Numbered from the stretch's first letter, positions 16,260 through 26,185 are shown. The stretch is DNA of 64,000 bases from Microbacterium sp. SZ1 (GCF_002362255.1 NZ_LPVV01000040.1:1-64000), one strand, 5' to 3'. Notes: generated by a model from the sequence alone, not told the origin. Translations and numbers: made by a program.

Positions 16260-17533
16260 CGGATCCTCCGTCTCTTCGGCGGCAGAGTGACGCGGAACGT
16301 GGTCGGGGCGGACCGCAGCTCGACGATGCCGCCGGCGTCGACGACGACGGCGCGCACCAGTGCGAGTCCGACTCCGCGTCCCTCGGCGCCTGCCGGCTTC
16401 GTGGAGAACCCCTGCTCGAAGACGCGATCGCGCAGGTCGATGGGGATCCCGGGGCCGCTGTCCGACACCTCCAGCACGATACCGCCGTCCTCGGTGGGCT
16501 GCAGCACGACCTCGACCCAGCGCTCGGCGACGTCGGCCACGGCATCCATCGCGTTGTCGACGAGGTTTCCGAGGACCGCGACGCTGTCGACGGCCGAGAG
16601 CGGCGACGCCGGGGTGTCCGGCTCGATGCGGATCCGCCAGTCGATGCCCCGCTCCTTCGCCTGCGAGGCCTTGCCCAGCAGCAGGGCGCCGACGGCGGGG
16701 TCGCCCGCGCGGCGTGCGGTGACCTGGTCGACGAGCGACTGACTCTGACGAGAGGTCTCGGTGAGGATCTCGATCGCCTCGTCGCTGCGTCCGAGCTCGA
16801 GCAGCGCGACCGCGGTGTGCATGCGGTTCCCGTGCTCGTGGGTCTGCGCGCGGAGGGCATCTCCGAGTGTCCGCAGCGATTCGTACGACGACACGGCGTC
16901 GCGCAGCTGTCCCGGTGGCAGGTCGCCGGCGATCCGTCGTGTGATGCGCCGGGCGATCCAGGCGCCGAGCGCTCCCAGTGCGACGAGCCCGACCGTGATG
17001 GCGAGGGAGAGCGGCAGCCGTCGCAGCAGGGTGTCGGAGATCGACTCGATCGTCACCCCGGCCGACACCCAGCCGATCAGCTCGTCGCCCGCGGTGAGGA
17101 CGGGCACGATCGTGCGGACCGACGGTCCGAGGGTCCCCGTGAACACCTCCGTCAGCTGCGAGGGTGCGGCGGGGATGGTGCCGAGGTAGCGCTCGCCGAG
17201 CCGGTCGACGTCGGGGTGCGTCACCCGCACGCCGTCCGGGGTCATGATGGTCACGAAATCCAGGTCCGCCGCAGCGATGACGTCGAGTGCATAGGGCTCG
17301 AGAGCGCGGGTCGCGGCATCCGTGTCGCCCGTCGCGAGCGCCTCGGCGACGGCGGGCGACGTCGCGAGCGTCACCGCGGTCGCCGCGGTCACCCGCTCGG
17401 CCTCGGCGTGCGTCGCGCGCTGCGCCTCGACGACGAGGAACACCGCGACGAGGGCGCCGATCACCACGGCCGCCGCGAGGACGACGAGGAACACCGCCGA
17501 GGCGGTGCTGCGGCTGCGGCGGGCGTGTCGCAT
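16256..17533 (-). CDS. Sensor histidine kinase, CitA/DcuS type
   Basis: The 425-residue kinase has a membrane helix at about residues 12-33, an extracytoplasmic PAS/Cache-like sensor to about 160, a second helix near 165-185 and a cytoplasmic kinase core. The phospho-His is in RAQTHEHGNRMH, the compact CitA/DcuS form of the H box. ATP-binding motifs are NLVDNAMDAV (N), DSGPGIP (G1) and GRGVGLALV (G2). It probably senses C4-dicarboxylates or citrate outside the cell. The ATG at 17533 faces dctA across a 159-bp gap that should hold both promoters. Confidence 0.92.
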   Translation of the reverse strand: MRHARRSRSTASAVFLVVLAAAVVIGALVAVFLVVEAQRATHAEAERVTAATAVTLATSPAVAEALATGDTDAATRALEPYALDVIAAADLDFVTIMTPDGVRVTHPDVDRLGERYLGTIPAAPSQLTEVFTGTLGPSVRTIVPVLTAGDELIGWVSAGVTIESISDTLLRRLPLSLAITVGLVALGALGAWIARRITRRIAGDLPPGQLRDAVSSYESLRTLGDALRAQTHEHGNRMHTAVALLELGRSDEAIEILTETSRQSQSLVDQVTARRAGDPAVGALLLGKASQAKERGIDWRIRIEPDTPASPLSAVDSVAVLGNLVDNAMDAVADVAERWVEVVLQPTEDGGIVLEVSDSGPGIPIDLRDRVFEQGFSTKPAGAEGRGVGLALVRAVVVDAGGIVELRSAPTTFRVTLPPKRRRIR

Positions 17534-17692
17534 CTGGTGCTTCCGATCGTCGGTGATCGCCGTGACGGGATCTCGGTAGTGACCAATACGACCACAAATA
17601 TCGACGACGCGGGAAGTCGGGGAGTGTGGACACACCGCGGGCGACGACGCCGGCGCAGACGGACGACGACGTTCATTATCAAGGAGGATGCC

Positions 17693-19132
17693 ATGGCCAT
17701 CACGACGGGGTTCACCCTTCCCGGATTCCATTGGCGACGAGGCAAGCAGTCGTGGGACAGGCACACCTGGCTGTACGTGTCGGTCATCATCGCTGTCGTG
17801 CTGGGAGCCGCGGTCGGCCTCATCTGGCCCGAGGTCGGTCAGAGCCTCGAGCCGATCGGCAAGGGCTTCGTGTCGCTCATCAAGATGATGATCGCTCCCA
17901 TCATCTTCTGCACGATCGTGGTCGGCGTCGGATCCATCGCCAAGGCGGCCACCGTGGGCAAGATCGGCGGACTCGCGCTGCTCTACTTCATGGTGATGTC
18001 GACGTTCGCCCTCGCGATCGGCCTGGTCGTCGGCAACATCATCCACCCCGGTGCGGGCCTCGACATGGCGTCGGCGACCTACGACGCGACAGAGACCGAG
18101 GCGAAGACGACCACCGAGTTCGTGCTCGGCATCATCCCGACGACGTTCTTCTCCGCGTTCACCGGGGAGAGCGTGCTGCAGGTGCTGTTCATCGCGCTGC
18201 TCGTCGGCTTCGCCCTCCAGGGACTCGGGGAGAAGGGCGCTCCGATCATGGACGCCGTCAAGAACCTGCAGAAGCTCGTCTTCCGCATCCTCGGCATGAT
18301 CCTGTGGCTGGCGCCGCTCGGCGCGTTCGGAGCCATCGCCGCCGTCGTGGGCAAGACCGGCATCGCGGCCATCTGGAGCCTCGGCGTGCTGATGATCGCC
18401 TTCTACATCACCTGCGTCGTGTTCATCGTCGTGGTGCTGGGCGTGCTGCTGTTCGCGGTGACGCGGGTCAACATCTTCAGTCTCATCAAGTACCTGGCCC
18501 GCGAGTACCTGCTGATCGTCGGCACCTCGTCGTCGGAGTCGGCCTTGCCTCGACTCATCGCGAAGATGGAGCACGTCGGCGTCTCGAAGCCGGTCGTCGG
18601 CATCACGGTCCCGACCGGGTACTCGTTCAACCTCGACGGCACAGCGATCTACCTGACCATGGCGTCGCTCTTCATCGCCACGGGGATGGGGCAGCCGATG
18701 TCGATCGGCGAGCAGATCGGTCTGCTGGTGTTCATGATCATCGCGAGCAAGGGAGCGGCCGGCGTCACCGGTGCCGGGCTCGCGACGCTCGCGGGCGGTC
18801 TGCAGGCTTACCGCCCCGACCTCGTCGACGGGGTCGGCGTGATCGTCGGCATCGACCGGTTCATGTCCGAGGGCCGCGCGCTCACCAACTTCACGGGCAA
18901 CGCCGTCGCGACGCTGCTCATCGGCACGTGGACCCGCGAGATCGACCGGGAGCGCGTGCGCCGGGTCCTCAGCGGCGAACTGCCGTTCGACGAGTCGGTT
19001 CTCGACGGCGTCGACGACCACGGCATGGCCGACGAGCGCACGGCCGTCGACGCACAGGGACTCAAGGACTCGGCACTCGACGAGATGTCGGCGAAGCAGG
19101 AGCGCGCACGCGCCAGGGCCGTGCAGAGCTGA
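17693..19132 (+). CDS. dctA: C4-dicarboxylate transporter DctA (DAACS family)
   Basis: The 479-residue secondary transporter has about eight helices and two re-entrant loops. Diagnostic motifs are SSSESALPRLIAKME (serine-rich hairpin 1), PTGYSFNLDGTAIY and ASKGAAGVTGAG (hairpin 2), and NFTGNAVAT with the substrate Arg/Asn. It takes up succinate, fumarate or malate with protons or sodium. AAGGAGG ends 5 nt before the ATG, a strong ribosome site. The divergent two-component system is the likely regulator. A hairpin terminator follows. Confidence 0.93.
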   Translation: MAITTGFTLPGFHWRRGKQSWDRHTWLYVSVIIAVVLGAAVGLIWPEVGQSLEPIGKGFVSLIKMMIAPIIFCTIVVGVGSIAKAATVGKIGGLALLYFMVMSTFALAIGLVVGNIIHPGAGLDMASATYDATETEAKTTTEFVLGIIPTTFFSAFTGESVLQVLFIALLVGFALQGLGEKGAPIMDAVKNLQKLVFRILGMILWLAPLGAFGAIAAVVGKTGIAAIWSLGVLMIAFYITCVVFIVVVLGVLLFAVTRVNIFSLIKYLAREYLLIVGTSSSESALPRLIAKMEHVGVSKPVVGITVPTGYSFNLDGTAIYLTMASLFIATGMGQPMSIGEQIGLLVFMIIASKGAAGVTGAGLATLAGGLQAYRPDLVDGVGVIVGIDRFMSEGRALTNFTGNAVATLLIGTWTREIDRERVRRVLSGELPFDESVLDGVDDHGMADERTAVDAQGLKDSALDEMSAKQERARARAVQS

Positions 19133-19150
19133 CGGCGGGACCGAAGAAGG

Positions 19151-19185
19151 GGATGCGGGAGTCGACGTCGTCGGCTCCCGCATCC
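19151..19185. terminator. Bidirectional terminator after dctA
   Basis: Perfect 11-bp stem GGATGCGGGAG (19151-19161) with its complement (19175-19185), 13-nt loop, between dctA and the convergent DUF5302 gene. Confidence 0.75.
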
Positions 19186-19191
19186 GTGCGA

Positions 19192-19368
19192 TCAGCCGCT
19201 CTTGCGTCGGAACTCGCGCCGGGTCTGCGGGGCGTGCGTGCCGTGGACGGCGGAGTCGCCGTCCAGGTGGGCTTCACCCTGGCGGTGGTGCGCGTTCTTC
19301 TTCTCGAGCGCTTCCTTGAACTTGCGCTTCATGTCCTCGGTCGAGGACGCGCCTTCGTCGGTGCTCAT
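19192..19368 (-). CDS. Small DUF5302-type protein
   Basis: The 58-residue charged protein begins MSTDEGASSTEDMKRKFKEAL and ends in Arg/Lys-rich KSG. It matches the actinobacterial DUF5302 pattern: a short acidic start, KFKEALEKKNA helix and a His-rich middle (NAHHRQG, VHGTHAPQTRREF). Function is unknown. A longer open frame extends upstream into the DedA gene, but that extension is a shadow. It lies 38 nt beyond the DedA stop on the same strand's upstream side. Confidence 0.75.
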   Translation of the reverse strand: MSTDEGASSTEDMKRKFKEALEKKNAHHRQGEAHLDGDSAVHGTHAPQTRREFRRKSG

Positions 19369-19406
19369 GCCCGCCAGCCTAGGGCACGGCTCGTCCGGCC
19401 GGTCCG

Positions 19407-19979
19407 TCACCTGCGGACGCGCGTCGTGACGACGTCGATCGCGGCGCCGAGCGCGAGGGCGGCCCCCACCGACACGATCACGGCCACGACGGGACCGCCG
19501 GGGACGACGAGCGCCACGACCGCGCCCACCGACGCCTGATAGGCGCCCCAGCCGACCGCCGCGACGGCCGCAAGGCACAGGTATCTCAGCGGGTGCAGGC
19601 GCGACGCCCCGGCCACCAGGTTTACGGCGAGCCGCGCGAAGGGGATGAACCGTGCCGTGAACAGTACGCTCGCCGTCCCGGTGTCGAGTCGGCGCCGGGC
19701 CCAGGCGAGCGCCTGCTGCACGCGGGGTCCCCGCATCCACCGCCACCGCTCCGTTCCCACTGTGCGGCCGATCAGGTAGCAGGCGACATCATCGAGGAAC
19801 GCCGCCGCCCCCGCGCAGGCGATCACCGACCAGAGCGGCGGCGATCCGGCCGTCGATGCGATCGCACCGAGGGCGGTGACCGCGATCTCGCCCGGGATCA
19901 CCACGAAGAAGGAGTCGCCGAGCACGAGCACGCTCATGATCGCGAGAGCCCAGGGCCCGGTGAGCAGGTCGGTCGGCAC
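19407..19979 (-). CDS. DedA family membrane protein
   Basis: The 190-residue protein has five or so hydrophobic segments and the DedA/SNARE-associated signature: GDSFFVVIPGE near residue 22, DDVACYLIGRTVG near 65 and the ARFIPFARLAVNLVAGASR motif near 110, which carries the conserved Arg residues. The family is linked to lipid-carrier flipping and membrane-potential maintenance. The start is GTG at 19979 with a GGTGGAG purine stretch; this start begins right before the first helix. It is divergent from the glycosyltransferase fusion. Confidence 0.85.
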   Translation of the reverse strand: MPTDLLTGPWALAIMSVLVLGDSFFVVIPGEIAVTALGAIASTAGSPPLWSVIACAGAAAFLDDVACYLIGRTVGTERWRWMRGPRVQQALAWARRRLDTGTASVLFTARFIPFARLAVNLVAGASRLHPLRYLCLAAVAAVGWGAYQASVGAVVALVVPGGPVVAVIVSVGAALALGAAIDVVTTRVRR

Positions 19980-20118
19980 GGCTCCACCCTGCGCGGCGCA
20001 AGTGAACGGGAACCAAAGCGCGGATAGCCGGTGACCAGCGATCCAGCATCCGGTGAACTTCTGGTGCGTCGGGCCGTTTCGGTGATGCGGCCACCCGCGG
20101 CCGCTGCATCCTGAGGGT

Positions 20119-22059
20119 GTGAGAGTCGCGATCGTGACAGAGTCCTTCCTTCCGCACATGAACGGTGTCACCGGATCCGTGCTGCAGATCCTGAAGCACC
20201 TCGAGCGCACGGGGCACGACGCCCACGTCCTCGCTCCGGATGCCGTCGGCATCCCCACCGAGATCTCCGGCGCCCCGGTGCACGCCATCCCGAGCCTCCC
20301 GCTCCCGGGCTACCGCAACGTGCGGGTGGGCACCTCGCCGGCGCACCGAGTGGCGGCATCCCTCCGTCGCTTCCAGCCCGACGTGGTGCACCTCGCCTCG
20401 CCGTTCGCGCTCGGGTGGCGCGGAGCGCTCGCCGCGGAGCGCCTCGACGTCGCAGCGGTCGCGGCGTACCAGACCGATGTCGCGGCGTACACCGAGCGCT
20501 ACGGCATCCCGGCGACCACCGGCATCGCGCAGTCGCACATCGCGCGGCTGCACCGCAGGGCGACGCTCACGCTCGCGCCGTCGGCGGAGTCGGCCCGGCA
20601 GTTGGCCGACCTGGGAGTGGACAGGGTGCGTCGGTGGGGGCGCGGTGTCGATGCGGAGCGCTTCCACCCGTCTCGGCGGTCAGGAGCACTGCGCGCCTCC
20701 TGGGGAGCGGACGTCGTGATCGGCTACGTCGGCCGGCTCGCGCCCGAGAAGCAGGTCGAGGACCTGGCCGTGCTCGACGGCATCCCCGGCGCCAGGGTCG
20801 TCATCGTCGGCGATGGTCCGAGCCGCGCGAAGCTCGAGACGCTGATGCCTCGCGCCCTCTTCCTCGGCCACCTGAGCGGTGATGCGCTCGCCGCAGCGAT
20901 GGCGTCGTTCGACGTGTTCGTCCACCCGGGCGAGAGCGAGACGTTCGGGCAGACTCTCCAAGAGGCGCACGCGAGCGGAGTGCCCGTCGTCGCCACGGGA
21001 CGAGGAGGTCCGCTCGATCTCGTCCGCATGGGGATCGACGGCTGGCTCTACCGCCCGGGCGACCTCGACGACCTGACCATGCGCGTGCAGGACCTCGTGG
21101 GCGATCAGCGCAAACGCCGCGCCCTCGGCGAGGCGGGATGCGAGGCGGTGCAGGGACGCAGCTGGGGGAGCGTCTGCGACCAGCTCCTGGGGCACTTCGA
21201 CGATGCGATCGGCCTGCGGACGGTCGACACGGCCCTGCGCGCTCGCCGCCTGTCCAGGCCCGAGCCGTCCGTCGCCGTGCCGAGCAGACGCTGGAACCGC
21301 TACGTGGCACTGGGTGACTCGCTCACCGAGGGGCTGTGCGACCCCGCGCCCGACGGCTCGCTCCGCGGCTGGGCCGACCGGCTCGCGCTGCTGCTGGCTG
21401 CTCGGGGAGGCCTCCACTACGCCAATCTCGCCGTCCGATCGAAGCGCGTGCGCGACGTCTGCGGCGCGCAGCTCGACCGGGCACTGGCGCTGCGCCCCGA
21501 CCTCGTGTCGATCCTCGTCGGGGCGAACGATCTCGTCGGTCGCAGGGTCGACGTGCGCCGGATCGCCGCCCAGCTCGAACAGGCCGTGGTGCGATTGCGC
21601 GACGGCGGGGCGGACGTGCTCCTCGTCACGCCGTTCCTTCCGCGTCGACGGGCCGCGCAGATCTACGCCAGGCGGTTCTCGGCCTTCGCCACGGCGCTCG
21701 CCGGGATCGCCGTGCGCACCGGAGCGATCCTCATCGACACCGATATGCACCCGACGCTGCCCGATCGCGAGAACTGGGGCGAGGACCTCGTGCACCTCAG
21801 CAGCCGTGGTCACCGCTTCCTCGCGTACCAGGCCGGCGAGGTGCTCGGCGTCCCGCATGCGGACGCGCTCGGCGCCCTCGACGCGGCGCTCCACGAGAAC
21901 GAGCCGATCGGCGCAGGACTCTGGTGGCGCAGGCACGCGCTGCCCTGGGTCTGGCGCCGCATGCACGGCAGGGCGGCGGGCGACGGCCGCGTCGCCAAGC
22001 ACGACGATTACGTGTACCTCGGCCGCTCCGCCGCGCAGCGCGACGTGCCGGTCGCCTGA
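20119..22059 (+). CDS. GT4 glycosyltransferase fused to SGNH/GDSL hydrolase
   Basis: A 646-residue two-domain protein. Residues 1-375 are a GT-B family 4 glycosyltransferase: TESFLPHMNGV at the start, GYVGRLAPEKQVE near 207 and the nucleotide-sugar E-x7-E motif in HPGESETFGQTLQEA near 272; it resembles phosphatidylinositol or diacylglycerol mannosyltransferases. Residues about 390-600 are an SGNH hydrolase: block I ALGDSLTEG, block III VGANDL, block V EDLVHLSSRGH with the Asp-x-x-His pair. No signal peptide, so both act on the cytoplasmic side. The domains are usually separate proteins. Start GTG. Confidence 0.88.
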   Translation: MRVAIVTESFLPHMNGVTGSVLQILKHLERTGHDAHVLAPDAVGIPTEISGAPVHAIPSLPLPGYRNVRVGTSPAHRVAASLRRFQPDVVHLASPFALGWRGALAAERLDVAAVAAYQTDVAAYTERYGIPATTGIAQSHIARLHRRATLTLAPSAESARQLADLGVDRVRRWGRGVDAERFHPSRRSGALRASWGADVVIGYVGRLAPEKQVEDLAVLDGIPGARVVIVGDGPSRAKLETLMPRALFLGHLSGDALAAAMASFDVFVHPGESETFGQTLQEAHASGVPVVATGRGGPLDLVRMGIDGWLYRPGDLDDLTMRVQDLVGDQRKRRALGEAGCEAVQGRSWGSVCDQLLGHFDDAIGLRTVDTALRARRLSRPEPSVAVPSRRWNRYVALGDSLTEGLCDPAPDGSLRGWADRLALLLAARGGLHYANLAVRSKRVRDVCGAQLDRALALRPDLVSILVGANDLVGRRVDVRRIAAQLEQAVVRLRDGGADVLLVTPFLPRRRAAQIYARRFSAFATALAGIAVRTGAILIDTDMHPTLPDRENWGEDLVHLSSRGHRFLAYQAGEVLGVPHADALGALDAALHENEPIGAGLWWRRHALPWVWRRMHGRAAGDGRVAKHDDYVYLGRSAAQRDVPVA

Positions 22060-22096
22060 CCCGCCCGCGATCTCCGCCGACGCTCCGGGCTACCGC

Positions 22097-22137
22097 CGAG
22101 ACCCCGGGGCCGCAGACGTCCGCAGCCCGGGGTCTCG
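22097..22137. terminator. Bidirectional terminator
   Basis: Perfect 12-bp stem CGAGACCCCGGG (22097-22108) with its complement (22126-22137), 17-nt loop, between the convergent glycosyltransferase and ugd genes. Confidence 0.8.
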
Positions 22138-22166
22138 ACGAGACGGCGTGGTCTCGGTGGCAGGGG

Positions 22167-23477
22167 TCAGCGACGGCCCATGCCGTGGTACGCCCATCCG
22201 GCCGCGCGCCAGGCCGTGGCATCCAGGCAGTTGCGACCGTCGACGATCACGCGCCCCGCGACAAGTGAGCCCGCGTGCTCGGGCGTGAGCTCGCGGCGGT
22301 AGATGTCCCATTCCGTGACGACGACGACCGCGTCGGCGTCGCGCAGCGCGTCGTCGCGCTCTGCCGCGTAGCCGAGCTGCGGGTGCGCGGCCGCGGCGTT
22401 CGCGAGTGCGGCGGGGTCGGTGACCACGACATCCGCGCCGAGTCCGCGCAGTCGCACCGCGATGTCGAGTGCGGGGGAGTCGCGGATGTCGTCGCTGAAC
22501 GGTTTGAACGCCGCACCGAGCACCGCGATGCGGCGTCCGAACACGAGTCCGCCGAGGGCGTCGACCACCAACCGCACGGCGCGGTCCCTCCGCCGCATGT
22601 TGATGCCGTCCACCTCGCGGAGGAACCCCACGGCCTCGCCTCGTCCGAGCTCCTCCGCCCTGGCGGCGAACGCGCGGATGTCCTTCGGCAGGCACCCGCC
22701 TCCGAAGCCGATGCCGGATCCGAGGTACCGGCGCCCGATCCGGGAGTCGTGGCCGAGCGCCTCGGCGAGCAGAGCGACGTCTGCGCCGGCCGCCTCGGCG
22801 ATCTCGGCCATCGCATTGATGAACGAGATCTTCGTCGCCAGGAAGGCGTTCGCGGCGCCCTTCACGAGCTCGGCCGTGGCGAGGTCGGTGACGAGGAAGG
22901 GCGCGCCCGCCCGGATCGCGGGCGCGTAGACGTCGCGCAGGAGCTCGGCGGCATGCGCGCCCGCCTCGCCGGTCGGGATGCCGACGACCAGACGGTCCGG
23001 GGTGATCGTGTCGTGCACGGCCCATCCCTCGCGCAGGAACTCCGGGTTCCAGACGAGCGTGGCACCGGTGGCTTCGACCGCACTCGAGAGTCGTGCTGCC
23101 GTTCCGACCGGCACCGTCGACTTGCCCGCCACGACGTCGCCGGGTCGGAGGTGGGGGAGGAGTGATGTCACTGCCGCATCGACGAAGCGCAGATCCGCGG
23201 CGTGTCCGTCGGGCACCTGCGGCGTGCCGACGGCGACGAAGTGCACCGCCGCGCCCTCGGCGTCCGCCATGTCCGTGCTGAAGCGGAGACGGCCGGTGGC
23301 GACGCCGTCACGGAGAAGCTCGTCGAGCTGCGGCTCGAAGAACGGCGCCGATCCGCGGCGCAGGGCGTCGACCTTTCCGGCATCGACGTCGATGCCGATC
23401 ACGTCGTGCCCGATCGAGGCCATGGCTGCGGCGTGCACGGCACCGAGGTACCCGCAGCCGATCACTGACATGCGCAT
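22167..23477 (-). CDS. ugd: UDP-glucose 6-dehydrogenase
   Basis: The 436-residue enzyme oxidises UDP-glucose to UDP-glucuronate for envelope polysaccharide or glycolipid synthesis. The N-terminal Rossmann motif is GCGYLGAVHAAAMA, the middle domain has GKSTVPVGT and NPEFLREG, and the catalytic Cys is in GGGCLPKDIRAF near residue 255. A C-terminal UDP-binding domain contains GAAFKPFSDDIRDSPA. Start is the first of two close ATGs (MRMS); 23471 is the alternative. A UDP-sugar supply role for the neighbouring glycosyltransferase is possible but unproven. Confidence 0.92.
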   Translation of the reverse strand: MRMSVIGCGYLGAVHAAAMASIGHDVIGIDVDAGKVDALRRGSAPFFEPQLDELLRDGVATGRLRFSTDMADAEGAAVHFVAVGTPQVPDGHAADLRFVDAAVTSLLPHLRPGDVVAGKSTVPVGTAARLSSAVEATGATLVWNPEFLREGWAVHDTITPDRLVVGIPTGEAGAHAAELLRDVYAPAIRAGAPFLVTDLATAELVKGAANAFLATKISFINAMAEIAEAAGADVALLAEALGHDSRIGRRYLGSGIGFGGGCLPKDIRAFAARAEELGRGEAVGFLREVDGINMRRRDRAVRLVVDALGGLVFGRRIAVLGAAFKPFSDDIRDSPALDIAVRLRGLGADVVVTDPAALANAAAAHPQLGYAAERDDALRDADAVVVVTEWDIYRRELTPEHAGSLVAGRVIVDGRNCLDATAWRAAGWAYHGMGRR

Positions 23478-23854
23478 GGGGACACCACAGCCCATGCGCC
23501 CCACGGTGCGGCGTCCGGCGTGTGAACGCGCGATGACCGGCCGGTGTCCGCTCGACGACGGGCACCAGGGGAGTCGCGGTTCGCGGACGTTCTGAGGGCG
23601 CGCTGATAGGCTGTCAGCGGTCGACGTCTGTCGCCACCACAATTTCATATCGACTCATGGAGCGATCGGCGGAGAAGCTGGTCCCCTGTGGTGGGTTCCT
23701 CGGCGGATGTCGTCGGGTGGCTTTCTACTGGTGGCCAGCGCAGGCGATGTTCGCGGGATTGCCCGCGCGCCCGAACCCCGTCGATTCCGCTCCTTCATGA
23801 ACACGCTCGCGCATCACACGGATCCGCGAGTCTAAACAAAGAAGGAGAGACCTC
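23478..23854 (+). promoter_or_regulatory. Promoter and long leader of pnp
   Basis: This 377-bp stretch has no gene. A -10-like TAGGCT at 23607-23612 would give a leader of roughly 235 nt before pnp. CCACCACA (23634-23641) can pair with TGTGGTGG (23687-23694), and further short hairpins are visible. PNPase genes are commonly autoregulated through a structured leader cut by RNase III and degraded by PNPase; this leader is a candidate for the same control. Confidence 0.5.
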
Positions 23855-26131
23855 TTGGAAGGTCCTGAAATCACCGCCACCGAGGCCGTACTCGACAACG
23901 GCCGCTTCGGCACCCGCACCGTCCGCTTCGAGACCGGCCGCCTCGCGCAGCAGGCGCAGGGCGCCGTCGCCGCCTACCTCGACGGCGAGACCATGCTCCT
24001 CTCGGCCACCAGCGCCGGCAAGCACCCGCGCGAAGGCTTCGACTTCTTCCCGCTGACCGTCGACGTCGAGGAGCGCTCCTACGCCGCCGGCAAGATCCCC
24101 GGCTCGTTCTTCCGCCGCGAGGGCCGCCCCTCCACCGAGGCGATCCTCGTCTGCCGTCTGATCGACCGTCCTCTGCGTCCGTCGTTCGTCGACGGCCTGC
24201 GCAACGAGGTCCAGATCGTCATCACCGTGCTCTCGATCGCGCCGGGCGAGTTCTACGACGCCCTCGCGATCAACGCGGCGTCCGCGTCGACGCAGATCTC
24301 CGGCCTGCCGTTCTCCGGCCCGGTCGCAGGTGTGCGCCTCGCGTTCATCCCCGGTCACGGCGAGCACGCCGACCAGTGGGTCGCGTTCCCGACTGCCGCG
24401 CAGGTCGACGAGGCCGTGTTCGACCTCGTCGTCGCGGGTCGCGTCGTCACGAAGGCCGACGGCACCGAAGACGTCGCGATCATGATGGTCGAGGCCGAGG
24501 CCACCGAGAACAGCTGGAACCTCATCAAGGCCGGCGCCACCAAGCCGAGCGAGGACGTCGTCGCCGAGGGCCTCGAGGCCGCGAAGCCGTTCATCGCCCA
24601 GCTCGTCAAGGCCCAGGCCGAGCTCGCCGCCACCGCGTCGAAGGAGCCGGGCGTCTACCCGGTCTTCCCGGCGTACAGCCAGGAGGTCTACGACTTCGTC
24701 GCCGGCCGCTCGTACGACGAGCTCGTCGGCGTCTACCAGATCGCCGACAAGACCGAGCGCCAGACCGCCGACGACGCGATCAAGGACCGCGTCAAGGCCG
24801 AGCTCATCGAGGCGACCGAGGCAGGCGAACTGCCCGCTGCTGCTCCGCTCGAGTTCTCCGCGGCGTACAAGTCCGTCACGAAGAAGATCGTCCGCGGCCG
24901 CATCCTCACCGAGGGATCGCGCATCGACGGTCGCGGTCTCGCCGACATCCGTCCGCTCGACGCCGAGGTGCAGGTCATCCCGCGCGTCCACGGTTCGGCG
25001 ATCTTCCAGCGCGGGGAGACCCAGATCCTGGGCATCACCACGCTCAACATGCTCAAGATGGAGCAGCAGATCGACTCGCTGTCGCCCACGACGAGCAAGC
25101 GCTACATGCACCACTACAACTTCCCGCCCTACTCGACCGGTGAGACCGGCCGCGTGGGTTCGCCGAAGCGTCGCGAGATCGGGCACGGCTTCCTCGCCGA
25201 GCGCGCCCTCGTGCCGGTGCTGCCGAGCCGCGAGGAGTTCCCGTACGCGATCCGTCAGGTGTCCGAGGCGCTGAGCTCGAACGGCTCCACGTCGATGGGC
25301 TCGGTCTGCGCGTCGACCCTGTCGCTGCTGAACGCGGGTGTGCCGCTGCGCGCCCCCGTCGCCGGTATCGCGATGGGCCTCGTGTCCGACGAGGTCGACG
25401 GTGAGACCCGCTATGCGGCGCTCACCGACATCCTGGGTGCGGAGGACGCGCTCGGCGACATGGACTTCAAGGTCGCCGGTACGAGCGAGTTCGTCACGGC
25501 CATCCAGCTCGACACGAAGCTCGACGGCATCCCGTCGTCTGTGCTCGCCGGAGCACTCACCCAGGCCCGCGACGCACGTCTGACGATCCTCAACGTCCTG
25601 AACGCCGCTATCGACGCTCCCGACGAGATGGCGCCCACCGCGCCTCGCGTCATCAGCGTCCAGATCCCGGTCGACAAGATCGGTGAGCTGATCGGCCCGA
25701 AGGGCAAGACGATCAACGCGATCCAGGACGAGACCGGCGCGCAGATCTCCATCGAGGAGGACGGCACCGTCTACATCGGTGCGACCGACGGACCCTCGGC
25801 CGAGGCAGCCCGTGCCCAGGTCAACGCGATCGCCAACCCGACCAACCCCGAGGTCGGCGAGCAGTTCCTCGGAACCGTCGTGAAGATCGCCACGTTCGGC
25901 GCCTTCATCTCGCTGCTTCCGGGCAAGGACGGCCTCCTGCACGTCACCGAGGTGCGCAAGCTCGCCGGTGGCAAGCGCGTCGAGAACGTCGAGGACGTGC
26001 TCTCCGTCGGCCAGAAGATCCTCGTGAAGATCACGAAGATCGACGACCGCGGCAAGCTCTCGCTCGAGCCCGTGCTCGACGACGCGCCTGCCGAGGGCGC
26101 GGCTCCCGCCGAGGAGACCGCGGCCGAGTAA
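23855..26131 (+). CDS. pnp: Polynucleotide phosphorylase / polyribonucleotide nucleotidyltransferase
   Basis: The 758-residue 3'-5' exoribonuclease works by phosphorolysis. Order of domains: RNase PH domain 1, alpha-helical linker, catalytic RNase PH domain 2 ([14 protein letters not shown] and the [10 protein letters not shown] motif with catalytic Asp residues), KH domain with the [14 protein letters not shown] loop, and a C-terminal S1 domain ([20 protein letters not shown]). The start is TTG, unusual but certain: GAAGGAGAG sits 6 nt upstream and no ATG/GTG is available before conserved sequence. A strong terminator follows. Confidence 0.97.
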   Translation: MEGPEITATEAVLDNGRFGTRTVRFETGRLAQQAQGAVAAYLDGETMLLSATSAGKHPREGFDFFPLTVDVEERSYAAGKIPGSFFRREGRPSTEAILVCRLIDRPLRPSFVDGLRNEVQIVITVLSIAPGEFYDALAINAASASTQISGLPFSGPVAGVRLAFIPGHGEHADQWVAFPTAAQVDEAVFDLVVAGRVVTKADGTEDVAIMMVEAEATENSWNLIKAGATKPSEDVVAEGLEAAKPFIAQLVKAQAELAATASKEPGVYPVFPAYSQEVYDFVAGRSYDELVGVYQIADKTERQTADDAIKDRVKAELIEATEAGELPAAAPLEFSAAYKSVTKKIVRGRILTEGSRIDGRGLADIRPLDAEVQVIPRVHGSAIFQRGETQILGITTLNMLKMEQQIDSLSPTTSKRYMHHYNFPPYSTGETGRVGSPKRREIGHGFLAERALVPVLPSREEFPYAIRQVSEALSSNGSTSMGSVCASTLSLLNAGVPLRAPVAGIAMGLVSDEVDGETRYAALTDILGAEDALGDMDFKVAGTSEFVTAIQLDTKLDGIPSSVLAGALTQARDARLTILNVLNAAIDAPDEMAPTAPRVISVQIPVDKIGELIGPKGKTINAIQDETGAQISIEEDGTVYIGATDGPSAEAARAQVNAIANPTNPEVGEQFLGTVVKIATFGAFISLLPGKDGLLHVTEVRKLAGGKRVENVEDVLSVGQKILVKITKIDDRGKLSLEPVLDDAPAEGAAPAEETAAE

Positions 26132-26150
26132 GCATCGCCGCCGCGACATC

Positions 26151-26185
26151 GAACCCGGGTCCGTCTTCGCGACGGGCCCGGGTTC
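26151..26185 (+). terminator. pnp terminator
   Basis: 15-bp stem (one G-U pair) GAACCCGGGTCCGTC (26151-26165) with 26171-26185, TTCGC loop, 19 nt after the pnp stop. Confidence 0.85.

Noticed and set aside
16256..19183. 975-residue minus-strand reading frame spanning dctA and the sensor kinase
   Set aside because: Only the part from 17533 to 16256 carries kinase motifs; the rest is antisense to dctA, Asp/Arg/His-rich shadow sequence typical of GC-rich genomes.
23795..26149. 784-residue minus-strand reading frame opposite pnp
   Set aside because: Exact antisense of pnp; no recognisable motif.
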